DNA of 64,000 bases from Ilyobacter polytropus DSM 2926 (GCF_000165505.1 NC_014632.1:1736001-1800000), one strand, 5' to 3'; numbered from the stretch's first letter, positions 24,783-33,710 are shown. Numbers and translations are program-made. The notes: a model not told the origin generated them from the sequence alone.

Positions 24783-26732
24783 ATGGAAAGAAAATATCCT
24801 AATCTTTGTAAGCCGATTAAACTAGGAAATGTATATTTTAGAAATAGAATGTTTGGAGCTCCAATGGGCGGGACAGACATAACCGCAGATTGTACAGTAG
24901 GGCCAGCTTCTACAGCGTTCTATGAAAATAGGGCAAAAGGGGGAGCAGCAAACGTTACGGTAAGTGAACTGGTAGTCCACCCTGAAACTGAAGGTTCTCA
25001 CATGTATCACTTAGATCTACAAACTGTTGATTCTTTATCAAGCTTTACTTATACAGCTGATGCAATCCGTCGTCACGGTGCAATTGCAAGTGTTGAGCTA
25101 TCACATTCAGGACAATATGCAGGAACTTATCTTGTGGATAAAGAAAAAAAACAAGGTATGGGACAATGGGGACCAAGTGCAGGAACCCGTCCTGATGGAA
25201 GAGAAGTGCATGAGCTTACAAAGGAATTAATAGATGATATTGTTAAATCTTACGGAGAAAAAGCAGCATTAGCTAAAAAAGCCGGATTTGAAATGATAAT
25301 GGTTCATGCCGGTCACGGATGGTTAATTAATCAATTCCTTTCATCTCATTTTAATAAAAGAACAGATATATATGGTGGTTCATTAGAAAATAGAGTGCGT
25401 TTTTTACAAGAAGTTTTAGATAGTGTCCGTAATGCTGTTGGATATGGATTCCCTATTGAACTCAGAATGAGTGGTTCTGAACTTTTTGAAGGTGGATATA
25501 CTCTTGAAGATGGTATAGAAATTGCTAAATTAGTAGAAAGTAAAATTGATTTACTTCATGTTTCTGCAGGTACATACCAACGTGGATTTGGTATAACTCA
25601 CCCTTCTATGTTTATACCACATGGAGCAAATGTTTATTTAGCTGCAGAAATTAAAAAACACGTAAGTGTTCCCGTTGCAACTATTGGTGGATTAAATGAT
25701 CCTGAAATGATGGAAGAAATTATAGCGTCTGGAAAAGCTGATGTTGTTGAGATGGCAAGAGCTTTATTAGCTGATCCTGAGCTTCCTAAAAAAGTAATGT
25801 TAAACAAAGATGAGCATATCATCCACTGTTTACGTTGTTACACATGTATGGCGGAAAGAGCTGAAACAGGAACTAGACGTTGTACTGTAAATCCAATTAT
25901 CGGCAGAGAAAGTGATGGTTTAGAAATTAATCCAGCACCAGTTAAAAAGAAAGTATTAGTTGTTGGAGCAGGTCCAGGTGGACTTAAAGCAGCAATTACT
26001 GCAGCAAAAAGAGGACATGAAGTAGTTTTATGTGAGCAAAATTCAGAAGTAGGCGGAATACTAATAGGTGAGCAGGCAATTCCATTTAAACATGAAATGT
26101 ATCAATTGGGTGTTACTCTAGGTAAATTAGCTGAAGATGCAGGGGTAGATATTCGTCTTAATACTAGAGTAGATAAAGCATACGCTGATAAAGAAAATGC
26201 AGATGCAATTATAATTGCAGTAGGTTCAGAGCCATTCTTACCTCCTATTGAAGGATTAACTAGAGATACTGCTATATTAATAAATGACTACCATGAGAAG
26301 GTAGATCGAGTGACTGACGAAGTTATTGTCTTAGGAGGAGGACTTGCAGGATGCGAGGCCGCTATCCATTTCGCTAGAGAAGGTAAAAAAGTTAGTCTAG
26401 TAGAAATGAATGAAGAGTTCTCACCTGATGCAAATATTCGTCACAGACCTCTTTTATTAGCTGAAATAGATAAAAGCGATATAGCAATTTTTAAAAGTCA
26501 TAAAGCTATTAAAGTTAGTGAAAATGGAGTTCTTTGTGTAAATAAAGAAGGGAAAGAAGTATTTGTTTCCGGAACAACTGTTGTATGTGCATTAGGACAA
26601 AAATCAAGAAGAGCAAGTGTTGATGAATTATGGGATTCAGCATTAATGGTTTCTCAAATAGGTGATTGTGTAAAAGTTTCAACAATTACAACAGCTATTT
26701 ATCAAGGTCACCATGCAGCATTAGATATTTAA
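24783..26732 (+). CDS. 2-enoate reductase-like flavoenzyme (OYE barrel plus NAD(P)H domain, 4Fe-4S)
   Basis: 649 residues. The N-terminal 380 residues are an old-yellow-enzyme barrel (LGNVYFRNRMFGAPMGG; MVHAGHGWLINQFLSSHFNKR TD). The cysteine pattern CLRCYTC...RRCTVNP gives a 4Fe-4S cluster. Then an FAD/NAD-binding module with VVGAGPGG and a second dinucleotide fold VLGGGLAGCEAA completes the layout of 2-enoate, cinnamate, trimethylamine or 2,4-dienoyl-CoA reductases. The length and layout fit enzymes reducing alpha,beta-unsaturated acids such as cinnamate. Start at 24783 behind GGAGG. PadR control favours an aryl-acrylic substrate, but this is inference. Confidence 0.85.
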   Translation: MERKYPNLCKPIKLGNVYFRNRMFGAPMGGTDITADCTVGPASTAFYENRAKGGAANVTVSELVVHPETEGSHMYHLDLQTVDSLSSFTYTADAIRRHGAIASVELSHSGQYAGTYLVDKEKKQGMGQWGPSAGTRPDGREVHELTKELIDDIVKSYGEKAALAKKAGFEMIMVHAGHGWLINQFLSSHFNKRTDIYGGSLENRVRFLQEVLDSVRNAVGYGFPIELRMSGSELFEGGYTLEDGIEIAKLVESKIDLLHVSAGTYQRGFGITHPSMFIPHGANVYLAAEIKKHVSVPVATIGGLNDPEMMEEIIASGKADVVEMARALLADPELPKKVMLNKDEHIIHCLRCYTCMAERAETGTRRCTVNPIIGRESDGLEINPAPVKKKVLVVGAGPGGLKAAITAAKRGHEVVLCEQNSEVGGILIGEQAIPFKHEMYQLGVTLGKLAEDAGVDIRLNTRVDKAYADKENADAIIIAVGSEPFLPPIEGLTRDTAILINDYHEKVDRVTDEVIVLGGGLAGCEAAIHFAREGKKVSLVEMNEEFSPDANIRHRPLLLAEIDKSDIAIFKSHKAIKVSENGVLCVNKEGKEVFVSGTTVVCALGQKSRRASVDELWDSALMVSQIGDCVKVSTITTAIYQGHHAALDI

Positions 26733-26824
26733 AATATAACAATAACCATAAAGTAGCTGTCCAATGTCAGCTACTCTTTTACTTTGAAATTTGCTGTCAT
26801 TGCAGATATGTAGATAAATATAAT

Positions 26825-26965
26825 CAGGTAAAAGTCAGGAATTTATCGATCACATAATTGAAACTATAGGAAATTCTATAATAGATTTATGCATCAATCT
26901 ATTTATAGTGACCCTTCTAGGTGTTTTGAACTCAAAATTCTATTATTTTTAATGGGATATATATT
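26825..26965 (+). mobile_element. IS982 transposase 3' remnant
   Basis: The DNA reads KSQEFIDHI, ETIGNS and then LMHQSIYSDPSRCFELKILL in shifting frames, matching the last part of the IS982 transposase at 9754-10100. Orientation is opposite to that copy. The remnant sits between the enoate reductase and the MBL-fold gene. Confidence 0.82.
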
Positions 26966-26989
26966 ATAAAAAAATATTGGAGGACTTTT

Positions 26990-27865
26990 ATGTACAAGAT
27001 TTTAAAAAAAGTTATATTTAGTATTATTACCGCAGTCACTATCTTTTCATATGTTTCAGAGATAGCAATGGCTTCGGAACCACCAGCGGATATAATGAAA
27101 CTTCTTCACAATAATAATCCGTTAGAGCCTACAAAAGTTTTTGACGACCTATACTGTGTAGGAAGTGTTAGTGTTGTGGCATGGGTACTAAAAACTTCAG
27201 ATGGAATTATTCTTATTGATTCCATGTGGGATGACCATGATGCTGAAACCATTATAAATGGAATGGAGAGCCTTGGATTAGATCCCTCAGAAATAAAATA
27301 CATTCTTATAAGTCATGGACATGGTGACCATTACGGAGGTGCTAATTATTTAAGAGATAAATTTGGAGCTAAAGTAGTTATGACAAAGGTTGATGCTGAA
27401 TTTATGTATTCTTTAACAACAGGTCCCAACTCTTCTCGTTCTCCTAAACCTCCTGTAGATATCTATGTTAAAAACGGAGATGAAATAACTCTGGGAGATA
27501 AAACAGTTAAAATATTAGAAACTCCTGGACATACACCTGGTGGAATTTCTTTCATATTCCATATTGTAAATGATGGTAAGGAACATACTGCTGTACTTTG
27601 GGGAGGAACAGGTATTCCCAGAAATGCTAAAGAAAAACTAACTTATAAAACTTCTGTTACTCATTTTGAAAAAGAATCTAAAGAGGCTGGAGCAACTATT
27701 GAGCTTACTGCACATTTATTTGTAGGTGATGGATTTAAAAACTTAGATACTGCAAGGAATAGAAAAAAAGGGGAAGCCAATCCTTTCATTCTTGGAAAAT
27801 CTGGTATGGATGATTATTTTAAAGCTCTTAATAAGTCTATCGATGATGCCATTTTAGTAAAATAA
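26990..27865 (+). CDS. Secreted MBL-fold metallo-hydrolase (subclass B3-like)
   Basis: 291 residues, with an N-terminal signal peptide (residues 1-29: lysines, hydrophobic core, then AMASE). The zinc motif HGHGDH is at residues 109-114, with further likely ligands in TPGHTPGG and near TAHLFVGDG. The sequence around HGHGDHYGGANYL resembles subclass B3 metallo-beta-lactamases and related lactonases or phosphorylcholine esterases; without testing, activity on beta-lactams should not be assumed. GGAGG precedes the ATG. It follows the enoate reductase but the IS remnant between suggests separate transcription. Confidence 0.82.
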   Translation: MYKILKKVIFSIITAVTIFSYVSEIAMASEPPADIMKLLHNNNPLEPTKVFDDLYCVGSVSVVAWVLKTSDGIILIDSMWDDHDAETIINGMESLGLDPSEIKYILISHGHGDHYGGANYLRDKFGAKVVMTKVDAEFMYSLTTGPNSSRSPKPPVDIYVKNGDEITLGDKTVKILETPGHTPGGISFIFHIVNDGKEHTAVLWGGTGIPRNAKEKLTYKTSVTHFEKESKEAGATIELTAHLFVGDGFKNLDTARNRKKGEANPFILGKSGMDDYFKALNKSIDDAILVK

Positions 27866-28058
27866 CTATTTGATTATTGATAAACAAAATTTGTATTTTA
27901 TCATAAAATCAATATACGAATTTAGAAGGTTAAAACCATTAATTCTATAGGATACCTGTTACACTATCAGAAAAATTTATCCGCATTTAAACACCAAACT
28001 TAGAGATTATTAGTTACTCCTTAACAATAGGTAATTTTAAAAAAATTATCGTTAAGAG

Positions 28059-28313
28059 TTGAAAAAAACCAACATTGTTAAGGATCTCGTAGAAAAATCA
28101 GAAAGAAAAGATTACGTAAAGTTAATAAAAAACCTGAATTATAAAAGAGTTGTTTTATTGATTCTTACAGAAAGTTGTTATGAATTGGTTAAGAAACTGA
28201 AAACCTTATATGAAGAAGCACTTATTACAATTTGTAAGGGATTAAGTGAAGATGAAATTCGAATTTTAAAGGAAGTTTGGAAGTATCCAAATTTAGACTA
28301 CCACAATATACAA
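28059..28313 (+). pseudogene. MarR family regulator, C-terminal fragment
   Basis: The translation VKDLVEKSERKDYV, KRVVLLILTESCYELVKKL and YEEALITICKGLSEDEIRIL matches the wing, the LTEKGxEL motif and the last helix pair of MarR proteins. The DNA-binding helices and N terminus are missing and the frame then runs into the ssrA-flank repeat. It complements the N-terminal fragment at 18412-18522, which lies on the opposite strand. A TTG at 28059 is the only available start, so a product is unlikely. Confidence 0.6.
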
Positions 28314-28407
28314 AAGAGAGTAAGAATATTAAATTCTTACTCTCTCTATTTCAATACCCCAAAGGCTCTAGAAACCTTTGCAGTCGTGGATTCCTTGGTG
28401 GAAGTGA
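28314..28407 (+). repeat. ssrA 3'-flank repeat, copy R1 (putative attachment site)
   Basis: These 94 bases repeat, with few changes and in the same orientation, the 47286-47380 segment that contains the terminator of ssrA and the last 12 bases of the tmRNA (TGGTGGAAGTGA on the plus strand). Identity ends exactly within the tmRNA 3' end. This is the geometry of an att site produced when an element integrates into the ssrA tail. Confidence 0.75.
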
Positions 28408-28616
28408 TTCATCACTATCCTAGCCCACGACTAGAAACATATCTTATCCCTTGCACTTCATAGCTTAAGTAAAGTTTCTAAGTTAATCCAAAAAATAGAA
28501 AAATATAAAGATGACTATTATACTTAGACCTTGGTTATAATGTAAATTTTTAAAGAATGAAATATGAGAGCTTGCAAAGAGAAGTGTTAGAAGAAAATAG
28601 GGAAATAAAAATTATC

Positions 28617-28645
28617 TTGACAGCACGTACGGATTCGGATACTAT
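28617..28645 (+). promoter_or_regulatory. Promoter and operator of the MarR gene at 28672
   Basis: TTGACA and TACTAT are 17 bases apart. The spacer contains GTACGGATTCGGATAC (28627-28642), which recurs almost unchanged (GTACGGATTCGTATAC) at 29125 before the transporter gene. Confidence 0.75.
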
Positions 28646-28671
28646 ATAGATATGAAATTAAGAGGTGAATT

Positions 28672-29100
28672 ATGACAAAAGCAAGTAGAGTAGTTGGAAT
28701 TATTTATCATTTAAGAAGCAGTTTTGATAAATATATTAAGAAGCAAATTCTCAAAGAAAATATCCCAATAAAATGGAATCATGCTGGATTATTTATGATC
28801 CTTTCAACTTTAGGGGAAGAAATAGAATATCGAGAGGTTGCAGAACTTTGGAATAAACCGAAATCTACTCTTTCAGATATCGTTAATAAATATGAAAGTT
28901 TAGGTTTAATAGAAAAAAATTGCTATGATAATAGTACTCGTATACTCTTTATAAAACTTACTGAGGAAGGAAAAAAGTACAGTGATAGATTTGAAGAAAT
29001 ATCTCTAGAGTTTATAACAAAAGGTTATGAAGGTGTTACCCCTGAAGAAGCAGAAGTTTTTATAAAAGTTATTTTAAATATGAGGAAAAATTTAGACTGA
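28672..29100 (+). CDS. MarR family transcriptional regulator (second)
   Basis: 142 residues. REVAELWNKPKSTLSDIVNKYESLGLIEKNCYDNSTRILFIKLTEEGKKY contains the recognition helix, wing and LTEEG motif of MarR proteins. AAGAGGTG precedes the ATG. The operator-like GTACGGATTCG palindrome lies inside its own promoter and again before the following AEC transporter, so this regulator probably controls itself and the transporter. Confidence 0.87.
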   Translation: MTKASRVVGIIYHLRSSFDKYIKKQILKENIPIKWNHAGLFMILSTLGEEIEYREVAELWNKPKSTLSDIVNKYESLGLIEKNCYDNSTRILFIKLTEEGKKYSDRFEEISLEFITKGYEGVTPEEAEVFIKVILNMRKNLD

Positions 29101-29124
29101 TGTCTTTATTTTTTTGTCTATAGT

Positions 29125-29140
29125 GTACGGATTCGTATAC
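29125..29140. promoter_or_regulatory. MarR operator before the AEC transporter
   Basis: GTACGGATTCGTATAC differs by one base from the element in the marR promoter at 28627. It lies five bases before the AAGGAGG ribosome-binding site of the transporter. Confidence 0.7.
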
Positions 29141-29152
29141 AAGGAGGAAATT

Positions 29153-30076
29153 ATGATTCTAATCTTTAAAATTTTATTACCAATATTTGCAATTATTTTT
29201 ATAGGCTTTTATTCAGGTAAAAAGAAATTTATAAATAAAAATATTTCTAAGGAACTAGGAGATCTTATAATGAATATAAGTCTTCCGGCATTGTTGTTGA
29301 CTTCTACTTCAAAGATTAAAGCAGAGGTTCTATTTAATGCTCAAGTATTATTAGGTTTTGCTATATGTCTTATTATTATATATCTGGCTACTTACTTCAT
29401 CTATAGATTTTCTTTGAAAAAAAATAATAGAATAAGTGCTCTAGCATCTTTAACCACTTCCCAACCTAACATAAGCTTTATGGGAATAATAATATTGTTA
29501 AAGCTCTATGGAGAAGAATCTATTGTCCTTATAATTCTTTCTAATTTAGTGGTTTCTTTTATCCTTATGCCACTAACTTTGTCGTTATTAGATGAAAAGA
29601 AAAACAACAAGAAGACAATTAAAGGTATTCTTGTAAAGATAAAAAAAACTATTTTAACACCCATAGTTATAGGACCAATTCTAGGGATAATCCTATCACT
29701 ATTTAATATTACCATTTTTGAGGAGTTAGACTCCATATTAATCTATCTCGGTGATATAGCTCCAGGTCTATCATTATTCACAATGGGACTTACTATGTCG
29801 GCAAATAAAATTATTTTTAATAGAGAAATTTTAATTCAGGTATTAATTAAAAACATAATTGCCCCTGGATTAATGGTATTTGTAGCTTTAATACTAAATA
29901 TAGGTGAAACTATAGTTGGAGGGCTTGTAATATTAGCATCTCTTCCGCCTGCAAGTACCTCTACAATGTTTTCTTTAAAATATAATGTCTATAAAACTGA
30001 AACATCTAGTGCGGTTCTCTTAGGTACAGTCTCTTCTTTAATCACCGTAGGGATTTTTATTATAGCTTATCAATAA
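29153..30076 (+). CDS. AEC (auxin efflux carrier) family transporter
   Basis: 307 residues, ten hydrophobic segments in two groups of five. Conserved features are NISLPALLLTSTSK in the first half and PPASTSTMFSLKYN near the C-terminus, as in bacterial AEC permeases for malate, lactate and other organic acids. Start at 29153 behind AAGGAGG; an upstream in-frame start overlaps the operator. The adjacent marR gene and shared operator suggest induction by an organic acid or related compound. Confidence 0.87.
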   Translation: MILIFKILLPIFAIIFIGFYSGKKKFINKNISKELGDLIMNISLPALLLTSTSKIKAEVLFNAQVLLGFAICLIIIYLATYFIYRFSLKKNNRISALASLTTSQPNISFMGIIILLKLYGEESIVLIILSNLVVSFILMPLTLSLLDEKKNNKKTIKGILVKIKKTILTPIVIGPILGIILSLFNITIFEELDSILIYLGDIAPGLSLFTMGLTMSANKIIFNREILIQVLIKNIIAPGLMVFVALILNIGETIVGGLVILASLPPASTSTMFSLKYNVYKTETSSAVLLGTVSSLITVGIFIIAYQ

Positions 30077-30098
30077 ATTGTAAAAAAGGAGTGAAATT

Positions 30099-30506
30099 AT
30101 GAAAAAATATGAACTAGCAAAAGGAACACCTAGCGTAGAGGATTATCTTAATATAAGAAAAAATACCTTGGGAGAAAAAACAAGATCAGCAGGAGAAATG
30201 GCTGTTAAAAATTCATGGTTTGGAGTACATATAGTATATGAAGGAAAAGCAGTAGCTATGGGAAGATTTATAGGAGATGGAGGATGTTCATTCTGTATTA
30301 CAGATGTTGCTGTTTTACCAGAACACCAAGGTCAAGGTCTCGGTAGAATAATTATGGAAGGGTTGATGAATCACTATAAAGAATTTGGTCCAAAGGACGG
30401 ATATCTAACATTAATTGCAGATGGAAATGCTAAATTCCTATATGAAAAATACGGATTTAAAATGACAGCACCCTATGCAGTAGGGATGAAATATAAAAAT
30501 TTATAA
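30099..30506 (+). CDS. GNAT family N-acetyltransferase
   Basis: 135 residues. VAVLPEHQGQGLGRIIMEGL is motif A (the acetyl-CoA pyrophosphate loop Q/RxxGxG/A) and FLYEKYGF is motif B. The substrate is unknown. Ribosome-binding site AAGGAG; 22 bases after the AEC gene, so probably in the same transcript under MarR control. The transcript ends at the terminator at 30529. Confidence 0.87.
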   Translation: MKKYELAKGTPSVEDYLNIRKNTLGEKTRSAGEMAVKNSWFGVHIVYEGKAVAMGRFIGDGGCSFCITDVAVLPEHQGQGLGRIIMEGLMNHYKEFGPKDGYLTLIADGNAKFLYEKYGFKMTAPYAVGMKYKNL

Positions 30507-30528
30507 ATACAATTAGGTATAATTTTTA

Positions 30529-30562
30529 TTGGGATCAAGCACTCTTCGGAGTACTTTTTTTG
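30529..30562 (+). terminator. Terminator of the MarR/AEC/GNAT transcript
   Basis: AAGCACTC and GAGTACTT arms around TTCG, followed by TTTTTTT. Confidence 0.8.
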
Positions 30563-30790
30563 ATATACCTTTTAATTTATTTTAATATAAATTAAAGTAA
30601 ACAAGCTTAGACACTTTTAGATTAGATTTAAAGTTTTTCAAGTATACTACTTATATCTATAAATAACCACTATTATGTTTCTCTTCATTTTGTAATTCAA
30701 AAGTTAATTTTTATATGTAGTTTTTCCCCTTATTTTACTATTTTGTAGTATTTGGTGGAGGTAGCTATTCCTCACCTAAGTCACTATGTA

Positions 30791-30818
30791 AAAAGAAGAG
30801 GCTCAAGGCCTCTTCTTT
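30791..30818 (+). terminator. Hairpin preceding att-like core R2
   Basis: AAGAAGAGGC and GCCTCTTCTT form a 10-bp stem around TCAAGG-type loop bases. It occupies the same position relative to the core as the terminator hairpin in R1 and R3. No plus-strand gene ends here. Confidence 0.6.
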
Positions 30819-30844
30819 ACTTATGTTAAAGACTAAATGTTTTT

Positions 30845-30870
30845 AGTCGTGGATTTGTTGGTGGAAGTGA
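30845..30870 (+). repeat. ssrA 3'-end core repeat, copy R2
   Basis: AGTCGTGGATTTGTTGGTGG then AAGTGA matches the tmRNA 3' end and the adjoining bases of R1 and R3 at all but two positions. It is followed by a local palindrome GTTGGT...ACCAAC. It may be an older attachment site. Confidence 0.6.
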
Positions 30871-31009
30871 AGTACGACCAACCTATATCACTACCATAAA
30901 TATATTATTTATGTAAGATTTAGCTAATCTTATAACAACTTTCCTCCATTATACACATAGTCTTTAAATAGCATAACTTTATATTGAAAAGTTGATACAA
31001 TGATAATTA

Positions 31010-31357
31010 CTATTCTTCTAATTCATTATTTTTAATTTCTATTAAACCCTCCTTTAAACCTTCCAAATCATTAGTTATAATATCCCATTCAATATCTTGG
31101 GATACTTGAAAATATTGATGTATTACAAAGTTTCTTACTCCTATAATCTCTCTCCAAGGTATTTTTGGATATTTATTTTGAATATCATCAGGAATCCTAT
31201 TTAAGGCTTCACCGATTATTTCTAAGTTTCTCTCTACTGCTTGCCTTACTAATCTATTATCCTCAAAGTCTTCATAAGTCATATTTTTAGTATCTTCCTG
31301 AATATAATAAATAGATTGTAAAGCGTCCTCTACTCTTAATTTCCACTTACGAGACAT
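31010..31357 (-). CDS. hepT: HepT-like HEPN ribonuclease toxin
   Basis: 115 residues, a DUF86/HEPN helical protein. The catalytic Rx4-6H motif is visible as RNFVIHQYF. HEPN toxins cut RNA or are held inactive by their partner. It overlaps by 11 bases the end of the nucleotidyltransferase gene, the usual order and coupling of mntA-hepT toxin-antitoxin pairs in which the antitoxin adds AMP to a tyrosine next to the HEPN motif (here in HQYF, as in known members). Confidence 0.87.
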   Translation of the reverse strand: MSRKWKLRVEDALQSIYYIQEDTKNMTYEDFEDNRLVRQAVERNLEIIGEALNRIPDDIQNKYPKIPWREIIGVRNFVIHQYFQVSQDIEWDIITNDLEGLKEGLIEIKNNELEE

Positions 31358-31640
31358 ATCTAACGCTCCTCAATATTTCATCTTTTATCTCTTTACGGAT
31401 ATCTTTTTCTCTACATAAATCAACTTCTTTGTTAAATAAATTTTCAAGGTAAAATTTCAATCCAAAATAGGATTTTGATATTCTAGGAACTTCGCCAAAA
31501 TTAACCAGTATATCTATATCACTACTTTCAGAAAAGTTTCCATTCGCATAAGAACCAAAAACACCTATTTTTTTTACTCCGAACGCTTTTATTTCATTTT
31601 CATGATCTTTTATAATTTGAATTATTTCATTCATTTCCAT
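31347..31640 (-). CDS. mntA: MntA-like minimal nucleotidyltransferase antitoxin
   Basis: 97 residues. GVFGSYANGNFSESSDIDILVNF contains the GSxnDxD signature of minimal nucleotidyltransferases. It transfers AMP to the HepT toxin and so neutralises it. Ribosome-binding site GGGGGT. The pair sits at one edge of the mobile block, where toxin-antitoxin modules often stabilise the element. Confidence 0.87.
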   Translation of the reverse strand: MEMNEIIQIIKDHENEIKAFGVKKIGVFGSYANGNFSESSDIDILVNFGEVPRISKSYFGLKFYLENLFNKEVDLCREKDIRKEIKDEILRSVRYVS

Positions 31641-31689
31641 TTCTTACCCCCTATTACTTTGTCTTCTAATTCTGAATCTATTAACACCA

Positions 31690-31956
31690 GGGCTGACTTA
31701 TAATCTCTTTAGGATTAAATTCTTCTAAGTGTTCTCGTAAACTTTTTCCTCCCACTGTTATGCCATCTTCCTATATTACTTTTGTTTCATATATCGTAAG
31801 GGTATTTCCTTCAATTGCATTAGAATTATATGTAAACCTAACTTTCAAATCTTCTCTTAACATTTTTGCTAAGTCCTCATTGAAAGGCCTATATTTGTCT
31901 AATTCTTTTTTTAGATTTTCTATTTTTTCAAAATCTATTTTCATTCTTTCTCCCAT
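31690..31956 (-). pseudogene. Fic family protein, N-terminal remnant
   Basis: The frame from ATG 31956 reads MGERMKIDFEKIENLKKELD, then FTYNSNAIEGNTLTIYETKVI, the typical N terminus of class II Fic proteins with the inhibitory SNAIEGN motif. A frameshift or stop follows and GITVGGKSLREHLEEFNPKE continues in another frame. The HPFxDGNGR catalytic core is absent. It is unrelated to the intact Fic at 19192 beyond family level. Confidence 0.75.
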
Positions 31957-32060
31957 GCTTATTTTAATTTATTCGTTTTCCGTAGAATAACAATCTTTAT
32001 TTCTTTCAAAATAAAGTATATTTTAATTATATCTTATCTAATTTAAATACACAAATTTCT

Positions 32061-33710
32061 TTAGCCCTTTCCGTAATTACTTACCTCCCTACTATATTCA
32101 TATCCCTTTTCTCTCAAAAATCTATGATAACAAGCCTGGCTATTTTTTACATACAAATCTTCTCTTTTCTTCTTGATTTTGTCTCCTTCATCCAAACCTT
32201 CAAAAACAAAAGAAACCATGTTGAGTTTTACCTCAACATGGTCTTCATATACTATTACCTCTTTGACAAAGTCCTTGATAAGCTTTCTACATTCTGGCAA
32301 ATTCCTTGTCTTAACATATTCCCTTAAATGATTAAGCTTCTCTCTAACTGTCTTTACGTCTATTTCTGGGGCTGTTACTTCTTTGGAATATTTAATTTTT
32401 TCTATCTCCAATCTTCCTTTTTCTTTTTTAAGCTCATCCAACTTTGTTTTCAATTCTTCAGAAGAGAAACCATCCATGACAGCCTTTATAATATTTCCAA
32501 TCTGGCCATCTATGGTAGTTACTTCCTTCTTTATATAGCTCAGTTTCTCTCTGTAAACATTATTCTCTTGATCCACATACTTATTAACATTCTCTACAAT
32601 GCTAGAGGCTACTTCGTCGTTCACTAAGAAATTCTCAAGTTCTGTTAGGACATAATCCTCTATATACTCTTTGCGAATTTCTGGCGTTTTGCAATCGCTA
32701 TTTACTCCTTTTTTATGCCTTGCTCCGCATCTGTAGCTCACGTATAAAGGTTTCCCCTTAGGTTTTCTTCTGTTACCATACATTGCATGCCCACATTTAC
32801 ATTTTATAATACCTGACAGCAAATAAATTTCCTTAGCTTTTTGTCTTCCTCCTCTTCCGTTCCTTTTAGATTCCATCAAGGATTGGGCCCTATTATAATC
32901 ATCTTCTGTAACGATAGCTGGTACCCCTCCTTTAATCCTGATGATGTCCTTATCATCCTTGGTCTTACTTCCATTTCTTCTTCCAAAGGCATCTTTAGAA
33001 GCTGATTTATTAAATACAAATGTACCACAATATTTTTCATTTTTGATTATGCTCCTTATGCTGTTTGTCCCAAACAACACACCCTTTTTAGTCCTATATC
33101 CCCTATCATTAAGCTCATTGACTATACTCATTACAGTATGCCCCTGTAGATATTTTTCAAAGATCAACTTTACTGCTTCAGCTTCGTTTGGGTTAATGAT
33201 ATATTTTCTAGTTTCCTTATCTACATCATAACCCAAAGGTGGCGTCCCTCCTGTATGCTGGCACTTATATGCTGTTTCTTTCATACCTTTCATTGCTTCT
33301 CTAGCGAGGTTTTTGGAATAATAGTCTGCCATGCCCTCTAGTACACTTTCAAGGATCACTGACTCTGGGCTGTCATCAAGTTGCTCTGTCACACTAACGA
33401 CTTTAACACCATTTTTAAGAAGTCTCTTCTTATAGTATACCGAGTCGTATTTATCTCTTGAAAAACGATCAAGCTTATGAACAATTACCATGTCAAAATT
33501 CTCTTTTTCACTGTCTTTGACCATTCTCTGAAAATCAGGTCTCTTGTCCGAAGTTGCACTCCTTGCTCTATCTGTATAAATTTCTATTATCTCAATGTTA
33601 TTTCTTTTTGCATACTCTTGTATTGCTCGAATTTGGGCATCTATACTTTCATCTCTCTGATTTTCTGAGCTAAATCTTGCATAGATAACCGCTTTTGTTT
33701 TCTGGTTCAT
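32061..33710 (-). CDS. Large serine recombinase (site-specific integrase)
   Basis: 549 residues. The catalytic domain begins KAVIYARFSSENQRDESIDA with nucleophile Ser near residue 14, then SRDKYDSVYYKKRLLKNGV. The middle Recombinase domain (GTPPLGYDV; YCGTFVFNKSA) and a zinc-ribbon (CKCGHAM...CGARHKKGVNSDC) follow, then a long coiled-coil motif. This is the layout of phage and ICE integrases. It is the only integrase-like gene in the island and may have inserted this block or part of it. AT-rich phage-like genes follow it. Confidence 0.92.
   Translation of the reverse strand: MNQKTKAVIYARFSSENQRDESIDAQIRAIQEYAKRNNIEIIEIYTDRARSATSDKRPDFQRMVKDSEKENFDMVIVHKLDRFSRDKYDSVYYKKRLLKNGVKVVSVTEQLDDSPESVILESVLEGMADYYSKNLAREAMKGMKETAYKCQHTGGTPPLGYDVDKETRKYIINPNEAEAVKLIFEKYLQGHTVMSIVNELNDRGYRTKKGVLFGTNSIRSIIKNEKYCGTFVFNKSASKDAFGRRNGSKTKDDKDIIRIKGGVPAIVTEDDYNRAQSLMESKRNGRGGRQKAKEIYLLSGIIKCKCGHAMYGNRRKPKGKPLYVSYRCGARHKKGVNSDCKTPEIRKEYIEDYVLTELENFLVNDEVASSIVENVNKYVDQENNVYREKLSYIKKEVTTIDGQIGNIIKAVMDGFSSEELKTKLDELKKEKGRLEIEKIKYSKEVTAPEIDVKTVREKLNHLREYVKTRNLPECRKLIKDFVKEVIVYEDHVEVKLNMVSFVFEGLDEGDKIKKKREDLYVKNSQACYHRFLREKGYEYSREVSNYGKG

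Larger units (their letters stand above)
30563..31009. other. Intergenic region with the second ssrA-like repeat
   Basis: It holds a hairpin (30791) and an att-like core (30845). No gene is supported. Confidence 0.6.

Noticed and set aside
28314-28463. Coding continuation of the MarR fragment through the ssrA-flank repeat
   Set aside because: The sequence is a copy of a terminator and tmRNA tail, so its translation has no meaning as protein.
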